The notes below the pieces were generated by a model that made no database searches, was not told the DNA's origin, and worked only from the letters and a program-made list of their open reading frames with translations. A program made the position numbers and the translations under genes. This document shows, piece by piece, positions 1 through 6,111 of a stretch of DNA of 7,311 nt. Position 1 is the stretch's first letter. The number at the start of each line of letters is the position of its first letter. The stretch covers positions 1-7,311 of the forward strand of contig WTGT01000340.1 in assembly GCA_011523445.1 (NCBI GenBank), in the 5' to 3' direction. This DNA comes from Paracoccaceae bacterium (GTDB taxonomy: Bacteria > Pseudomonadota > Alphaproteobacteria > Rhodobacterales > Rhodobacteraceae).

Positions 1-1303
1 TGGCATCACCATCCTCTGAAAAATCTTCGAATGCCCTGTTAATTCGGATTTCATCACCAAAGTAGCCACCCGAGTATCGTTCAATTGCTTCACAAAGGGC
101 GCCGACTTCAGATTGCGTACGTGTTGAACCCTTACCAGCACTTTTACTTCTCAGGCTACGGCGGAGGGAGTTCAAACTTTTTATCTTCAATCCAAGATTG
201 CTACCTGCCCAATGGACATGAAGCCATCCATTTGTTTCATCGGTTCTAGGGGATAACCATGAGGCAATTCCACTAATGGGGCTTACCAGATGCTTGTACT
301 TTGCCAAAGTTACATCTGCAGAAACCGTTCGTGTTCCTTCCCCATGCGATATGGATTTGGTTTTTGATTCCAAAATTATGGGCAGGGGTTCACGATTGGG
401 GTCATTAAGGTAATTATCACCACAATATACACATTGAGGTCTCTTTACCACCTTATGCCAGGAAATATCCATCTTGCCCGTATTAAATGCCATGACATGA
501 TTGTGAATCAAAGTTGTGTTCCCAAGAACGATCCACTTCATGATTTCGGCTGCGAAAAGCCGGTAAACCGAGTCCTGCAAATCTGGATTTAGGGGTACGG
601 TATCAAATGTTGCCTGTTGTCCACCAACATTTCTCAGGAATTCATGCACTTCCTGATGACATCGAAGACGGGTTGCAAGACAGTCCCAACAGGCGTTTCC
701 ATAATTGCAACCAAAAACGGGCCCCAACATCGGTTCAATGCCGGAAGGTCTAACCAAAATCCATGGTTTTTTCTGGTTCAGATACAACTTGTTTAATTCC
801 TGAAGGTGAGAATCCAGGTAATTTTTACATGTTACCACAGTTAACTGTGCTTTATCGTGATCAATGGTAACACCTGCTTCCAAAATCTTCTGGATCAAAA
901 GGCTATCGCTTTCCGCTATAGCTATTGGGGTATTCCCAAGTCTTTCTTCGGCCCAACAGGGAGATGTTCCCAAATTTGTCCAATATGCTGCCTGTCCCTG
1001 ATTGAATGAGTGCTCGGCAGATACAATATACCCCCTTGCCGAAAGGGAAAAAATCACACCAAAGATATCTGATTTGGAATGAACATCATCAAGTTTGGCT
1101 ACGATTTGATCTATGGTATGAGATCCATCAAGAAGAGGCAGGAGATGACAATATATCTCGCCATTTATCAATGTATTGAAAAATTCCGAAACCAGCAAGA
1201 CCTGTTTGTTTTCCAGTAGACGGAATTGCAGATGTGGTGTGAGTACAGGACGGTTGATAAATCCACGATCGGCCCTTGTAGATTTAGTCAAAATGGATTG
1301 CAT
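1..1303 (-). CDS. TOMM/RiPP cyclodehydratase: leader-binding (E1-like) domain fused to YcaO, C-terminus off window
   Basis: This gene was read directly from the reverse strand; 434 codons are open from the ATG at 1303-1301 to the left edge. Residues about 35-95 look like the winged-helix RiPP recognition element of ocin-ThiF-like proteins (LLPLLDGSHTIDQIVAKL). Residues 192-208 (PMLGPVFG...CWDC) and 291-294 (CVYC) give the CxxC pairs C205/C208 and C291/C294 expected of the structural zinc site. Residues 390-412 (GKGSTRT...CEAIERYSG) match the start of a YcaO domain. E405, E408 and R409 fit SxxxExxER, but Gly401 stands where Ser is usual. Such proteins bind a precursor leader peptide and use ATP to cyclise Cys/Ser/Thr to azolines in the cytoplasm. 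Fused forms are usually about 700-780 residues, so roughly 300 are missing here. An in-frame TGA lies 15 codons upstream, so ATG 1303 is the first ATG. No clear Shine-Dalgarno is seen. The gene lies 48 bases downstream of the AlkB fusion on the same strand and is probably co-transcribed. Family assignment is strong; the product is unknown. Confidence 0.88.
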   Translation of the reverse strand, partial: MQSILTKSTRADRGFINRPVLTPHLQFRLLENKQVLLVSEFFNTLINGEIYCHLLPLLDGSHTIDQIVAKLDDVHSKSDIFGVIFSLSARGYIVSAEHSFNQGQAAYWTNLGTSPCWAEERLGNTPIAIAESDSLLIQKILEAGVTIDHDKAQLTVVTCKNYLDSHLQELNKLYLNQKKPWILVRPSGIEPMLGPVFGCNYGNACWDCLATRLRCHQEVHEFLRNVGGQQATFDTVPLNPDLQDSVYRLFAAEIMKWIVLGNTTLIHNHVMAFNTGKMDISWHKVVKRPQCVYCGDNYLNDPNREPLPIILESKTKSISHGEGTRTVSADVTLAKYKHLVSPISGIASWLSPRTDETNGWLHVHWAGSNLGLKIKSLNSLRRSLRSKSAGKGSTRTQSEVGALCEAIERYSGGYFGDEIRINRAFEDFSEDGDA

Positions 1304-1314
1304 GAGGTTCAAAA

Positions 1315-1333
1315 TCTCAAAGTCTCTTTGAGA
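1315..1333 (-). terminator. Small hairpin with U4 between the AlkB fusion and the YcaO gene
   Basis: Read on the minus strand, TCTCAAAG-AGA-CTTTGAGA is a perfect 8-bp stem with a 3-base loop, followed directly by TTTT. It begins 18 bases after the stop codon of the AlkB fusion and ends 11 bases before the YcaO start. Only three of the eight pairs are G-C and the U run is short, so it would be a weak terminator or attenuator. The 3' arm contains the only GAG that could serve as a (distant) ribosome-binding site. The pairing is seen directly; the role is inferred. Confidence 0.4.
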
Positions 1334-1351
1334 CCAATGGAATGTTCATGG

Positions 1352-3718
1352 TTATTGAGTTATTGAATTGATTTGGTCTACAGTAGTTGCTGCCTGTTCC
1401 TCAACAATGGTTTTCAGGTCGGCGAAATCTTCATGACCACAGGTTTTTGCCACAAGTGACTTGACACTTTTAGAGCAACTTTCGATATCCTCACCTCCAG
1501 CCAGCGATACTGCTCCTTGTATTTCCCTCAAGTTTGAAGCCACTTGGGCCATTTTTTCCTCACCCACCTTGGCAAGTATATTCTCAGCAGTTAATGCTTC
1601 GTTGTGCAACTCCTCATTTGTTGAGGACAATTGAAAGAAGCGTGCAATCTGATCCACCTTTTTCACGACATCCTTCAAGGTTTTATTGATGGAAACATCA
1701 GTTTCGGTATTTTGACTTGTACTTGAATTATCAAGAGGAGGATGTTCGATGTTATAAGCATCCTTTAATTTGCCACGTTCACGATCAAAGATCTTGGCCA
1801 TGTCAGTTGTACCATTTGTGTAGATACAACGGGATTTGGTAAGAATTGATATGGCTTGATCAGTATTCCTTGTACCGAAATTTTCCAACTCGCTTAATTT
1901 AAGGGATGAAATCGAATTGGAATTGTTTCTGACTGGCTCGAATATCAAGCTTTCAGCCGTCAAAATGTTCAATGCCTCCCTGAATCTCTGATCCAGTCGG
2001 GTACTCTTGTCATTGTCCATGTCGTCATAGATAAGTACCAGCTCAAGGTCAGACCCAAGCTGGATTTGTCGGGTAGCCAGATCATTGAGAACTATTGCTG
2101 CTATTGAAAATGGAAGAGCCCCCATCCGCTCCTCAAAATCGGCAACCACAGCTTCGAATATAGATGAAACAGAAGCTTCGGCCAAATTTGAATAAGCCTT
2201 GGAAGCCTCGACGGGTGTCAAATTACCCCTAACCACATGCATACCAATTTGAAAGGCCTTGTCATTTGTCCAATCCTGGACAATCTGGGCAGTTTCATCA
2301 GCATCAGCAGCAGGCCATTCGCCTATTCTTTCCTTGATTTCCTGGACATCCATTTCATAAGTCCAGTAAACCCTTGCCAATCCTTTGCGTATCAATGAAT
2401 CAACTTCAGGATCAGCATCAAATCCTTTTGGTAGGTCGAGATCAATAAACTCCTTTGCTTTCAAACTATCAAGTAATTTAGGATGGCTTTCAATCCATTT
2501 GGCCAGTCTGGGTGAGGCGTCAAAAATTTCAACGATTGCTGGAAAATCATCAGGTCTTGTCATGGCTACGGGGCTGTCATAGGCGCTCCAATCATCCATA
2601 TCGGGATAAAAATATTCACGCCATTGTTCAACTAGAGGATCCATTTTCTCGAACCACTTCTTGGGTCTCAACAGAATCTTCATCATATCCCCATATGTTC
2701 CGGGCAGTTCAGGAGATTCCTCGGGTCCCCGAACTTGCAGCAAGGGATAGTGCCTTGAGGCGGTAGCATGATGGTCGGCATGTCTTTGCATGTTGAAAAA
2801 CATCCAATTGCTGAACTTGAAATCGGCACTCCATGAATGACGAGGGGCCACTTTTTCCCATCTTCCAGTAGGCAGCAGGACCCTACGCAAACCATAATGC
2901 TGAAGATAATTGGAGAGTTTCATTGAGAAAACACAACCAAATCCCAGAAATATAAAAATGGGTATGGCCCATATTCCCCCCATGAGGTATGCGGCACCAT
3001 ACCAGAACAGAAGCCCAAACCCATAGCGCCAGAAGGGATTCGAATAATGCCAAGCGGGAAGTCCGCGTCGTGCCAGGCGATCTTTATCAAGTGCCCAGGA
3101 ATTGGTTATATTGCTGACAAGTTCCTTGGGGAGATAACTCCAGAAACTTTCACCCTTGGGAGCTGATCCGACATCATAAGGCGTTCCAACCTTGGCATGA
3201 TGTATGTAAACATGTTCTGTGGCATATGTGGGATATGATGCGGATGCAAGCAAAAACTCTCCAACACGTCTCTCCCATTTGACTCTCCGGTGAATCATTT
3301 CGTGGCCTATGACGAAAACAGCTTGTGCCTCCATGGTCAAGATTATGGCCATGGCTATGCTTTCCCAAATAGACAAATGACCTGCTACCAAAATCTGCCA
3401 CATGCAAAACAAAAGGGTAATCGGCCAAAGGAAAGCCCAAATCCATACAGGCAGGTTGTGCCAGAACAATCGTTGTTCAGGGGTATTGTAGGGATCAAGA
3501 ACTTTACCATCCACACCCAGCAATTTGTCAAAAAAATCACTCACGCTCATATAAATGAAGGCAGGAAGCAACCACCATCCGCCATTGATGGCAGCAAGAA
3601 AGATCAATGGGAAAATACCAAGGGGCAGATAATGGGGAATGGTATTGATAAGGGAAGGTTTTATATACCTCTTTAATTCCGATTCTTTTGATTCGAAGGG
3701 AACGGTTTCAATTGTCAT
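1352..3718 (-). CDS. AlkB-type membrane di-iron hydroxylase fused to a degenerate GlnE-like nucleotidyltransferase domain
   Basis: The 788-residue product is nearly twice the usual AlkB length (about 380-410). Residues 1-385 form the hydroxylase. Hydrophobic membrane segments lie near 25-60, 88-113, 118-138 and 230-265. The four histidine motifs are HEMIHR (139-144), EHVYIHH (168-174), NYLQHYG (270-276) and MQRHADHH (310-317). The family uses O2 and electrons from rubredoxin to hydroxylate terminal methyl groups of alkanes or related chains. From about 393 the protein resembles GlnE: IFDASPRLAKWIESHPKLLD (398-417), a helical region about 440-500, and GSDLELVLIYDD (555-566), where GlnE has GSDxDL. 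The second metal-binding Asp is Glu559, and the later D-x-RLRP element is reduced to EPVRNN (594-599), so catalysis is doubtful. Residues about 655-788 are a low-complexity Asn/Ser/Thr linker and a helical tail that I do not recognise. The start ATG has only a weak GGA 12 bases upstream. Substrate and partner are unknown; the downstream YcaO gene suggests a RiPP link. Confidence is high for AlkB and moderate for the GlnE homology. Confidence 0.93.
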   Translation of the reverse strand: MTIETVPFESKESELKRYIKPSLINTIPHYLPLGIFPLIFLAAINGGWWLLPAFIYMSVSDFFDKLLGVDGKVLDPYNTPEQRLFWHNLPVWIWAFLWPITLLFCMWQILVAGHLSIWESIAMAIILTMEAQAVFVIGHEMIHRRVKWERRVGEFLLASASYPTYATEHVYIHHAKVGTPYDVGSAPKGESFWSYLPKELVSNITNSWALDKDRLARRGLPAWHYSNPFWRYGFGLLFWYGAAYLMGGIWAIPIFIFLGFGCVFSMKLSNYLQHYGLRRVLLPTGRWEKVAPRHSWSADFKFSNWMFFNMQRHADHHATASRHYPLLQVRGPEESPELPGTYGDMMKILLRPKKWFEKMDPLVEQWREYFYPDMDDWSAYDSPVAMTRPDDFPAIVEIFDASPRLAKWIESHPKLLDSLKAKEFIDLDLPKGFDADPEVDSLIRKGLARVYWTYEMDVQEIKERIGEWPAADADETAQIVQDWTNDKAFQIGMHVVRGNLTPVEASKAYSNLAEASVSSIFEAVVADFEERMGALPFSIAAIVLNDLATRQIQLGSDLELVLIYDDMDNDKSTRLDQRFREALNILTAESLIFEPVRNNSNSISSLKLSELENFGTRNTDQAISILTKSRCIYTNGTTDMAKIFDRERGKLKDAYNIEHPPLDNSSTSQNTETDVSINKTLKDVVKKVDQIARFFQLSSTNEELHNEALTAENILAKVGEEKMAQVASNLREIQGAVSLAGGEDIESCSKSVKSLVAKTCGHEDFADLKTIVEEQAATTVDQINSITQ

Positions 3719-3753
3719 AATATATCAAGATCCAGAAAAACAGCCGTTGATTT

Positions 3754-3782
3754 AGGTTAAGTCCGAATGGAAATATTTTCAA
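3754..3782 (-). promoter_or_regulatory. Candidate promoter for the AlkB fusion
   Basis: On the minus strand, TTGAAA (3782-3777) is followed after 17 bases by TAACCT (3759-3754), an imperfect -35/-10 pair. It would start transcription roughly 30 bases upstream of the ATG at 3718. The -35 and spacing are good; the -10 keeps only the most conserved T, A and T. In such AT-rich sequence a match of this quality can occur by chance. Confidence 0.25.
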
Positions 3783-3849
3783 ATAAAACTTCATGGTAAA
3801 TGCAATCCAGACAATTAATTTTTCAGAATAGGGGATAATTTTATTGTTT

Positions 3850-3904
3850 CTGCCATTTGTTCCATCATATTAGTATTAACAATAATACCATTGCTTAATG
3901 GCAG
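3850..3904. repeat. Nested inverted repeats in the divergent intergenic region
   Basis: The outer arms CTGCCATT (3850-3857) and AATGGCAG (3897-3904) are perfect 8-base reverse complements. Between them lies a second perfect pair, GTATTA (3873-3878) and TAATAC (3883-3888), around a 4-base loop. The two axes differ by about 3.5 bases, so the whole can fold as a hairpin with an internal loop. Possible roles are an operator for a dimeric regulator or a structured leader on one of the divergent transcripts. The pairing is seen; function is unknown. Confidence 0.45.
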
Positions 3905-4084
3905 CCTGATTAGAATGGTGTAATGCAGTTACCTTTACCTCAATTATACCAAGGAATGATTGTATTTACAGCGGGGATTTTTCGAACAATAATTTACTTT
4001 ACAAACCAAGATGAAAATAATTTGACTATTCCATTCAAACATAAATCCTGCAAGACATGGCTTTCGTTAGTTGCTAAATGACAA

Positions 4085-4100
4085 TACTTATGTACTTATG
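4085..4100 (+). repeat. Tandem duplication of TACTTATG
   Basis: Two exact copies of TACTTATG stand head to tail, 46 bases upstream of the permease start and just before an AT-rich TTAATAATAATTTAA stretch where a promoter -10 or transcript start could lie. It may be an activator or repressor half-site pair or a slippage duplication. The repeat is seen directly; its role is not shown. Confidence 0.35.
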
Positions 4101-4133
4101 TCTTAATAATAATTTAATTCAGGATTCCTTCAT

Positions 4134-4138
4134 GGAGA
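4134..4138 (+). promoter_or_regulatory. Ribosome-binding site of the permease gene
   Basis: GGAGA sits 7 bases before the ATG at 4146. It supports that start over the ATG at 4132, which opens a frame closed after four codons by a TGA overlapping the real start (TGATG). Confidence 0.65.
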
Positions 4139-4145
4139 TCAACTG

Positions 4146-5885
4146 ATGTCAGATACAGATTCTAAACAAACAGCCAGTATTCGATACCAGGCTGACGAAA
4201 TTCCCCCGGTTTCCCTTTCCACAGGGTTGGGTATTCAACTTGCGATACTTTGTATCGCTGGCATTGTATTAACACCTGCCATTGTTATTCAGGCAGCTGG
4301 GGGTTATGAAGACTACATTCCCTGGGCGGTTTTTGGTGCTGTCCTTGTCAGTGGAATTACAACTGTAATCCAAGCTGTGAAAGTGGGTCGAATCGGTGCT
4401 GGTTATGTACTTGCGATGGGTACATCCGGGGCCTTTATTGCAGTCTGTGTCAGTGCCATTGTGGAAGGTGGGCCGGCTTTGCTGGCAACCTTGGTGGTTA
4501 TCTCCTCCATTTTTCAGTTTTTGTTGTCCTGGAGATTATCCCTGTTTCGCAAAATTCTGACACCGTCTGTTGCGGGAACTGTAATTATGCTGATACCTGT
4601 AACGGTCATGCCGCTTGTATTTGGAAAGTTGACAGATGTTCCAAGCGATGCTCCAGACCCTTCGGCTCATGTTTCTGCTGCCGTTACGGTATTGGTAATT
4701 TGCTTGATTGCCTTAAGGGCCCGAGGTTTTTGGCGACTGTGGGCACCAGTAGCTGGCATTGTGGCGGGAAGTATTGTAGCAAGTTATTATGGTATTTATG
4801 ATTTCCAAAGTATAAGGGATGCGAGTTGGATAGGATTGCCATCGGGGCGGTGGCCAGGAATGGACTTGTCTTTTGGTCCTGCATTTTGGACTTTGTTACC
4901 GGCTTTCATATTTGTGACCCTGGTTGGGGCAATCGAAACGTTGGGTGACGGAGTGGCAATTCAGAGGGTTTCGTGGCGAACCCCAAGGGCAATAGATTAC
5001 AGATCCGTACAAGGCGCTGTCGGAGCAGATGGGCTGGGCAACCTGCTATCGGGATTAATAGGAACTGTTCCTAATACCACATATTCTACGAGTATTTCGG
5101 TTACTGCCTTGACAGGTGTTGGTGCTCGCAGTGTAGGAGTGGCACTTGGGGCCACTTTTGTCCTGGTGGCATTTGTCCCCAAGGTACTTGCTATTGTATT
5201 GGCAATTCCTGGTCCAGTTGCTGCATCCTACATTGCCGTTTTATTGGCAATGTTGTTCGTGGTTGGGATGAGAGTGGTCATTCAAGATGCGACTGATCAT
5301 CGCAAGGCATTGACCGTAGGTGTGGCATTTTGGGTGGGGGTAGGATGCCAGAACGACCTGATCTTCCCAGAACTCTTGGCAGGCCTTGCTGGTGGAATAT
5401 TTGAAAATGGCATGACAGCTGGTGGTCTTGTTGCAATCCTGTTAACCCTATATCAGGAATTGACGGCACCACGCAGGTATAAGCTAAAAGTACCCTTCTC
5501 AAATGGTTCCTTACACCAAATGAGGGAGTTCCTAGGTAAGTTTGCACAGAAAAACCAATTGAATAAACAAGCCTTGGAAAGGCTTGATGCAGTTGCAGAA
5601 GAAGCGTTGCACACCCTTTCTGATACTGATAGGGACCCAGATCGTAGTGATCGCGTTCTCTTACTGAGTATTCAAAAAGAAGGAAACGTGGCAAAATTGG
5701 AAGTCATAGCTGCTGTGAATGAAAATAATCTTGAAGACAGAATTTCCTCGCTAGGCGATCATCCTGAAGTGGTCTCCATGGAAAAGGAAGTTTCCTTGAG
5801 AATGCTTCGCCACCTTGCTTCCTCGGTTCATCACCAACAATATCACGACTCAGACATTATAACCATCAAGGTAGATGCATCTTGA
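4146..5885 (+). CDS. NCS2-family nucleobase permease with C-terminal HATPase-like domain
   Basis: This is a 579-residue inner-membrane transporter. Residues about 25-440 carry the hydrophobic segments of a nucleobase:cation symporter-2 (xanthine/uracil permease) protein. The family hallmarks are visible: GAIETLGDG (261-269), whose Glu264 matches the TM8 substrate-binding Glu of UraA/UapA, and GTVPNTTYSTSISVTALTG (306-324), matching the UraA PNTTYGENIGV element in TM10. UraA's second binding Glu is Thr315 here and the next Asn is Ser316, so the substrate need not be uracil or xanthine. Residues about 447-579 are soluble and resemble the anti-sigma-kinase-like HATPase domain: AVAEEAL (482-488) at the N-box position and VSLRMLRHLASSV (549-561) near the end. 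The canonical N-box Asn is His489 and no glycine-rich lid is evident, so ATP binding is uncertain. Typical NCS2 proteins are about 430-470 residues, so the tail is a real extension. The gene is transcribed alone, divergently from the AlkB fusion. Confidence 0.93.
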   Translation: MSDTDSKQTASIRYQADEIPPVSLSTGLGIQLAILCIAGIVLTPAIVIQAAGGYEDYIPWAVFGAVLVSGITTVIQAVKVGRIGAGYVLAMGTSGAFIAVCVSAIVEGGPALLATLVVISSIFQFLLSWRLSLFRKILTPSVAGTVIMLIPVTVMPLVFGKLTDVPSDAPDPSAHVSAAVTVLVICLIALRARGFWRLWAPVAGIVAGSIVASYYGIYDFQSIRDASWIGLPSGRWPGMDLSFGPAFWTLLPAFIFVTLVGAIETLGDGVAIQRVSWRTPRAIDYRSVQGAVGADGLGNLLSGLIGTVPNTTYSTSISVTALTGVGARSVGVALGATFVLVAFVPKVLAIVLAIPGPVAASYIAVLLAMLFVVGMRVVIQDATDHRKALTVGVAFWVGVGCQNDLIFPELLAGLAGGIFENGMTAGGLVAILLTLYQELTAPRRYKLKVPFSNGSLHQMREFLGKFAQKNQLNKQALERLDAVAEEALHTLSDTDRDPDRSDRVLLLSIQKEGNVAKLEVIAAVNENNLEDRISSLGDHPEVVSMEKEVSLRMLRHLASSVHHQQYHDSDIITIKVDAS

Positions 5886-5892
5886 TGGTTAT
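5859..5892 (+). terminator. Perfect 12-bp hairpin spanning the permease stop codon
   Basis: ATAACCATCAAG (5859-5870) and CTTGATGGTTAT (5881-5892) are exact reverse complements around a 10-base loop. The stop codon TGA (5883-5885) lies inside the 3' arm. The sequence after the stem is GGGGGTT rather than a U run, so this is not a classical intrinsic terminator. It may protect the mRNA 3' end or act in Rho-dependent termination. Confidence 0.5.
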
Positions 5893-6110
5893 GGGGGTTA
5901 TCAGCCATATTCGTCAGACACCCCAAAACGAACATTTTGGTTTGAATCATGACCATTGGGCACGTTAGTGAATGCCCCGGAATGGAATTGGGGTGAAGTT
6001 ACAATTGGATCGGCTAGTAAACCTCTTGAAATTTCACATCAAGGGTGAAAATAGGTGTTTATTTCCCCAAAGTACTATAAAAATATAAATGAATTATATA
6101 TTTTCTATAT
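5886..6110. other. Intergenic region between the permease and the HTH gene
   Basis: These 225 bases hold the 3' arm of the permease hairpin, a weak stem CCAAAA-cgaaca-TTTTGG at 5923-5940 followed by TTT, and a dyad TTTCAC-N7-GTGAAA at 6032-6050. A very AT-rich stretch runs from about 6071 to the HTH start and includes TATAAA at 6084-6089, a possible -10 element. The open frames I read are under 40 codons and look like chance. Confidence 0.55.
6032..6050. promoter_or_regulatory. Candidate operator dyad upstream of the HTH gene
   Basis: TTTCAC (6032-6037) and GTGAAA (6045-6050) are perfect reverse complements separated by 7 bases, 61 bases before the HTH start and about 34 bases before the TATAAA at 6084. 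XRE-type antitoxins commonly bind such dyads to repress their own operon. The symmetry is seen; binding is inferred. Confidence 0.3.
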
Positions 6111-6111
6111 A
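6095..6111. repeat. AT-rich inverted repeat running into the HTH start codon
   Basis: TATATA (6095-6100) and TATATA (6106-6111) flank a TTTTC spacer, and the right arm includes the A of the ATG. No Shine-Dalgarno is present in the preceding 30 bases. The element could be an operator or part of a promoter for a leaderless message. Simple AT-rich sequence makes such a repeat easy to obtain by chance. Confidence 0.35.

Larger units (their letters stand above)
3719..4145. other. Divergent AT-rich intergenic region
   Basis: These 427 bases separate the minus-strand AlkB fusion from the plus-strand permease, so promoters for both should lie here. I found a weak minus-strand promoter candidate, a nested inverted repeat around 3850-3904, a tandem 8-mer at 4085-4100 and a ribosome-binding site for the permease. 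The longest open frame I read is 52 codons (3923-4081, plus), with no usable ribosome-binding site and no recognisable product. I saw no tRNA-like or riboswitch-like fold, but could not fold the sequence computationally. Confidence 0.7.

Noticed and set aside
1317..1349. 10-codon frame between the AlkB fusion and the YcaO gene, considered as a leader peptide
   Set aside because: Too short and without Shine-Dalgarno support. It coincides with the hairpin, which explains the sequence better.
3290..3676. 128-codon open frame on the plus strand inside the AlkB fusion gene
   Set aside because: It lies antisense to the hydroxylase region with intact histidine motifs. Its translation shows no domain and its composition follows the complementary coding frame.
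4022..4047. TTGACT as a -35 element for the permease
   Set aside because: No acceptable -10 lies at 16-18 bases; the nearest AT-rich hexamers give spacers of only 12-14.
3923..4081. 52-codon plus-strand open frame in the divergent intergenic region, considered as a small protein or RiPP precursor
   Set aside because: No usable ribosome-binding site and no leader/core organisation. It has one Cys and a composition expected from AT-rich non-coding DNA, and it is on the opposite strand to the YcaO operon.
5278..5694. 138-codon minus-strand open frame inside the permease gene
   Set aside because: Shadow of the permease coding frame, with no recognisable product.
5972..6088. 38-codon plus-strand frame upstream of the HTH gene
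   Set aside because: No ribosome-binding site, no recognisable features, and it runs into the presumed promoter region.
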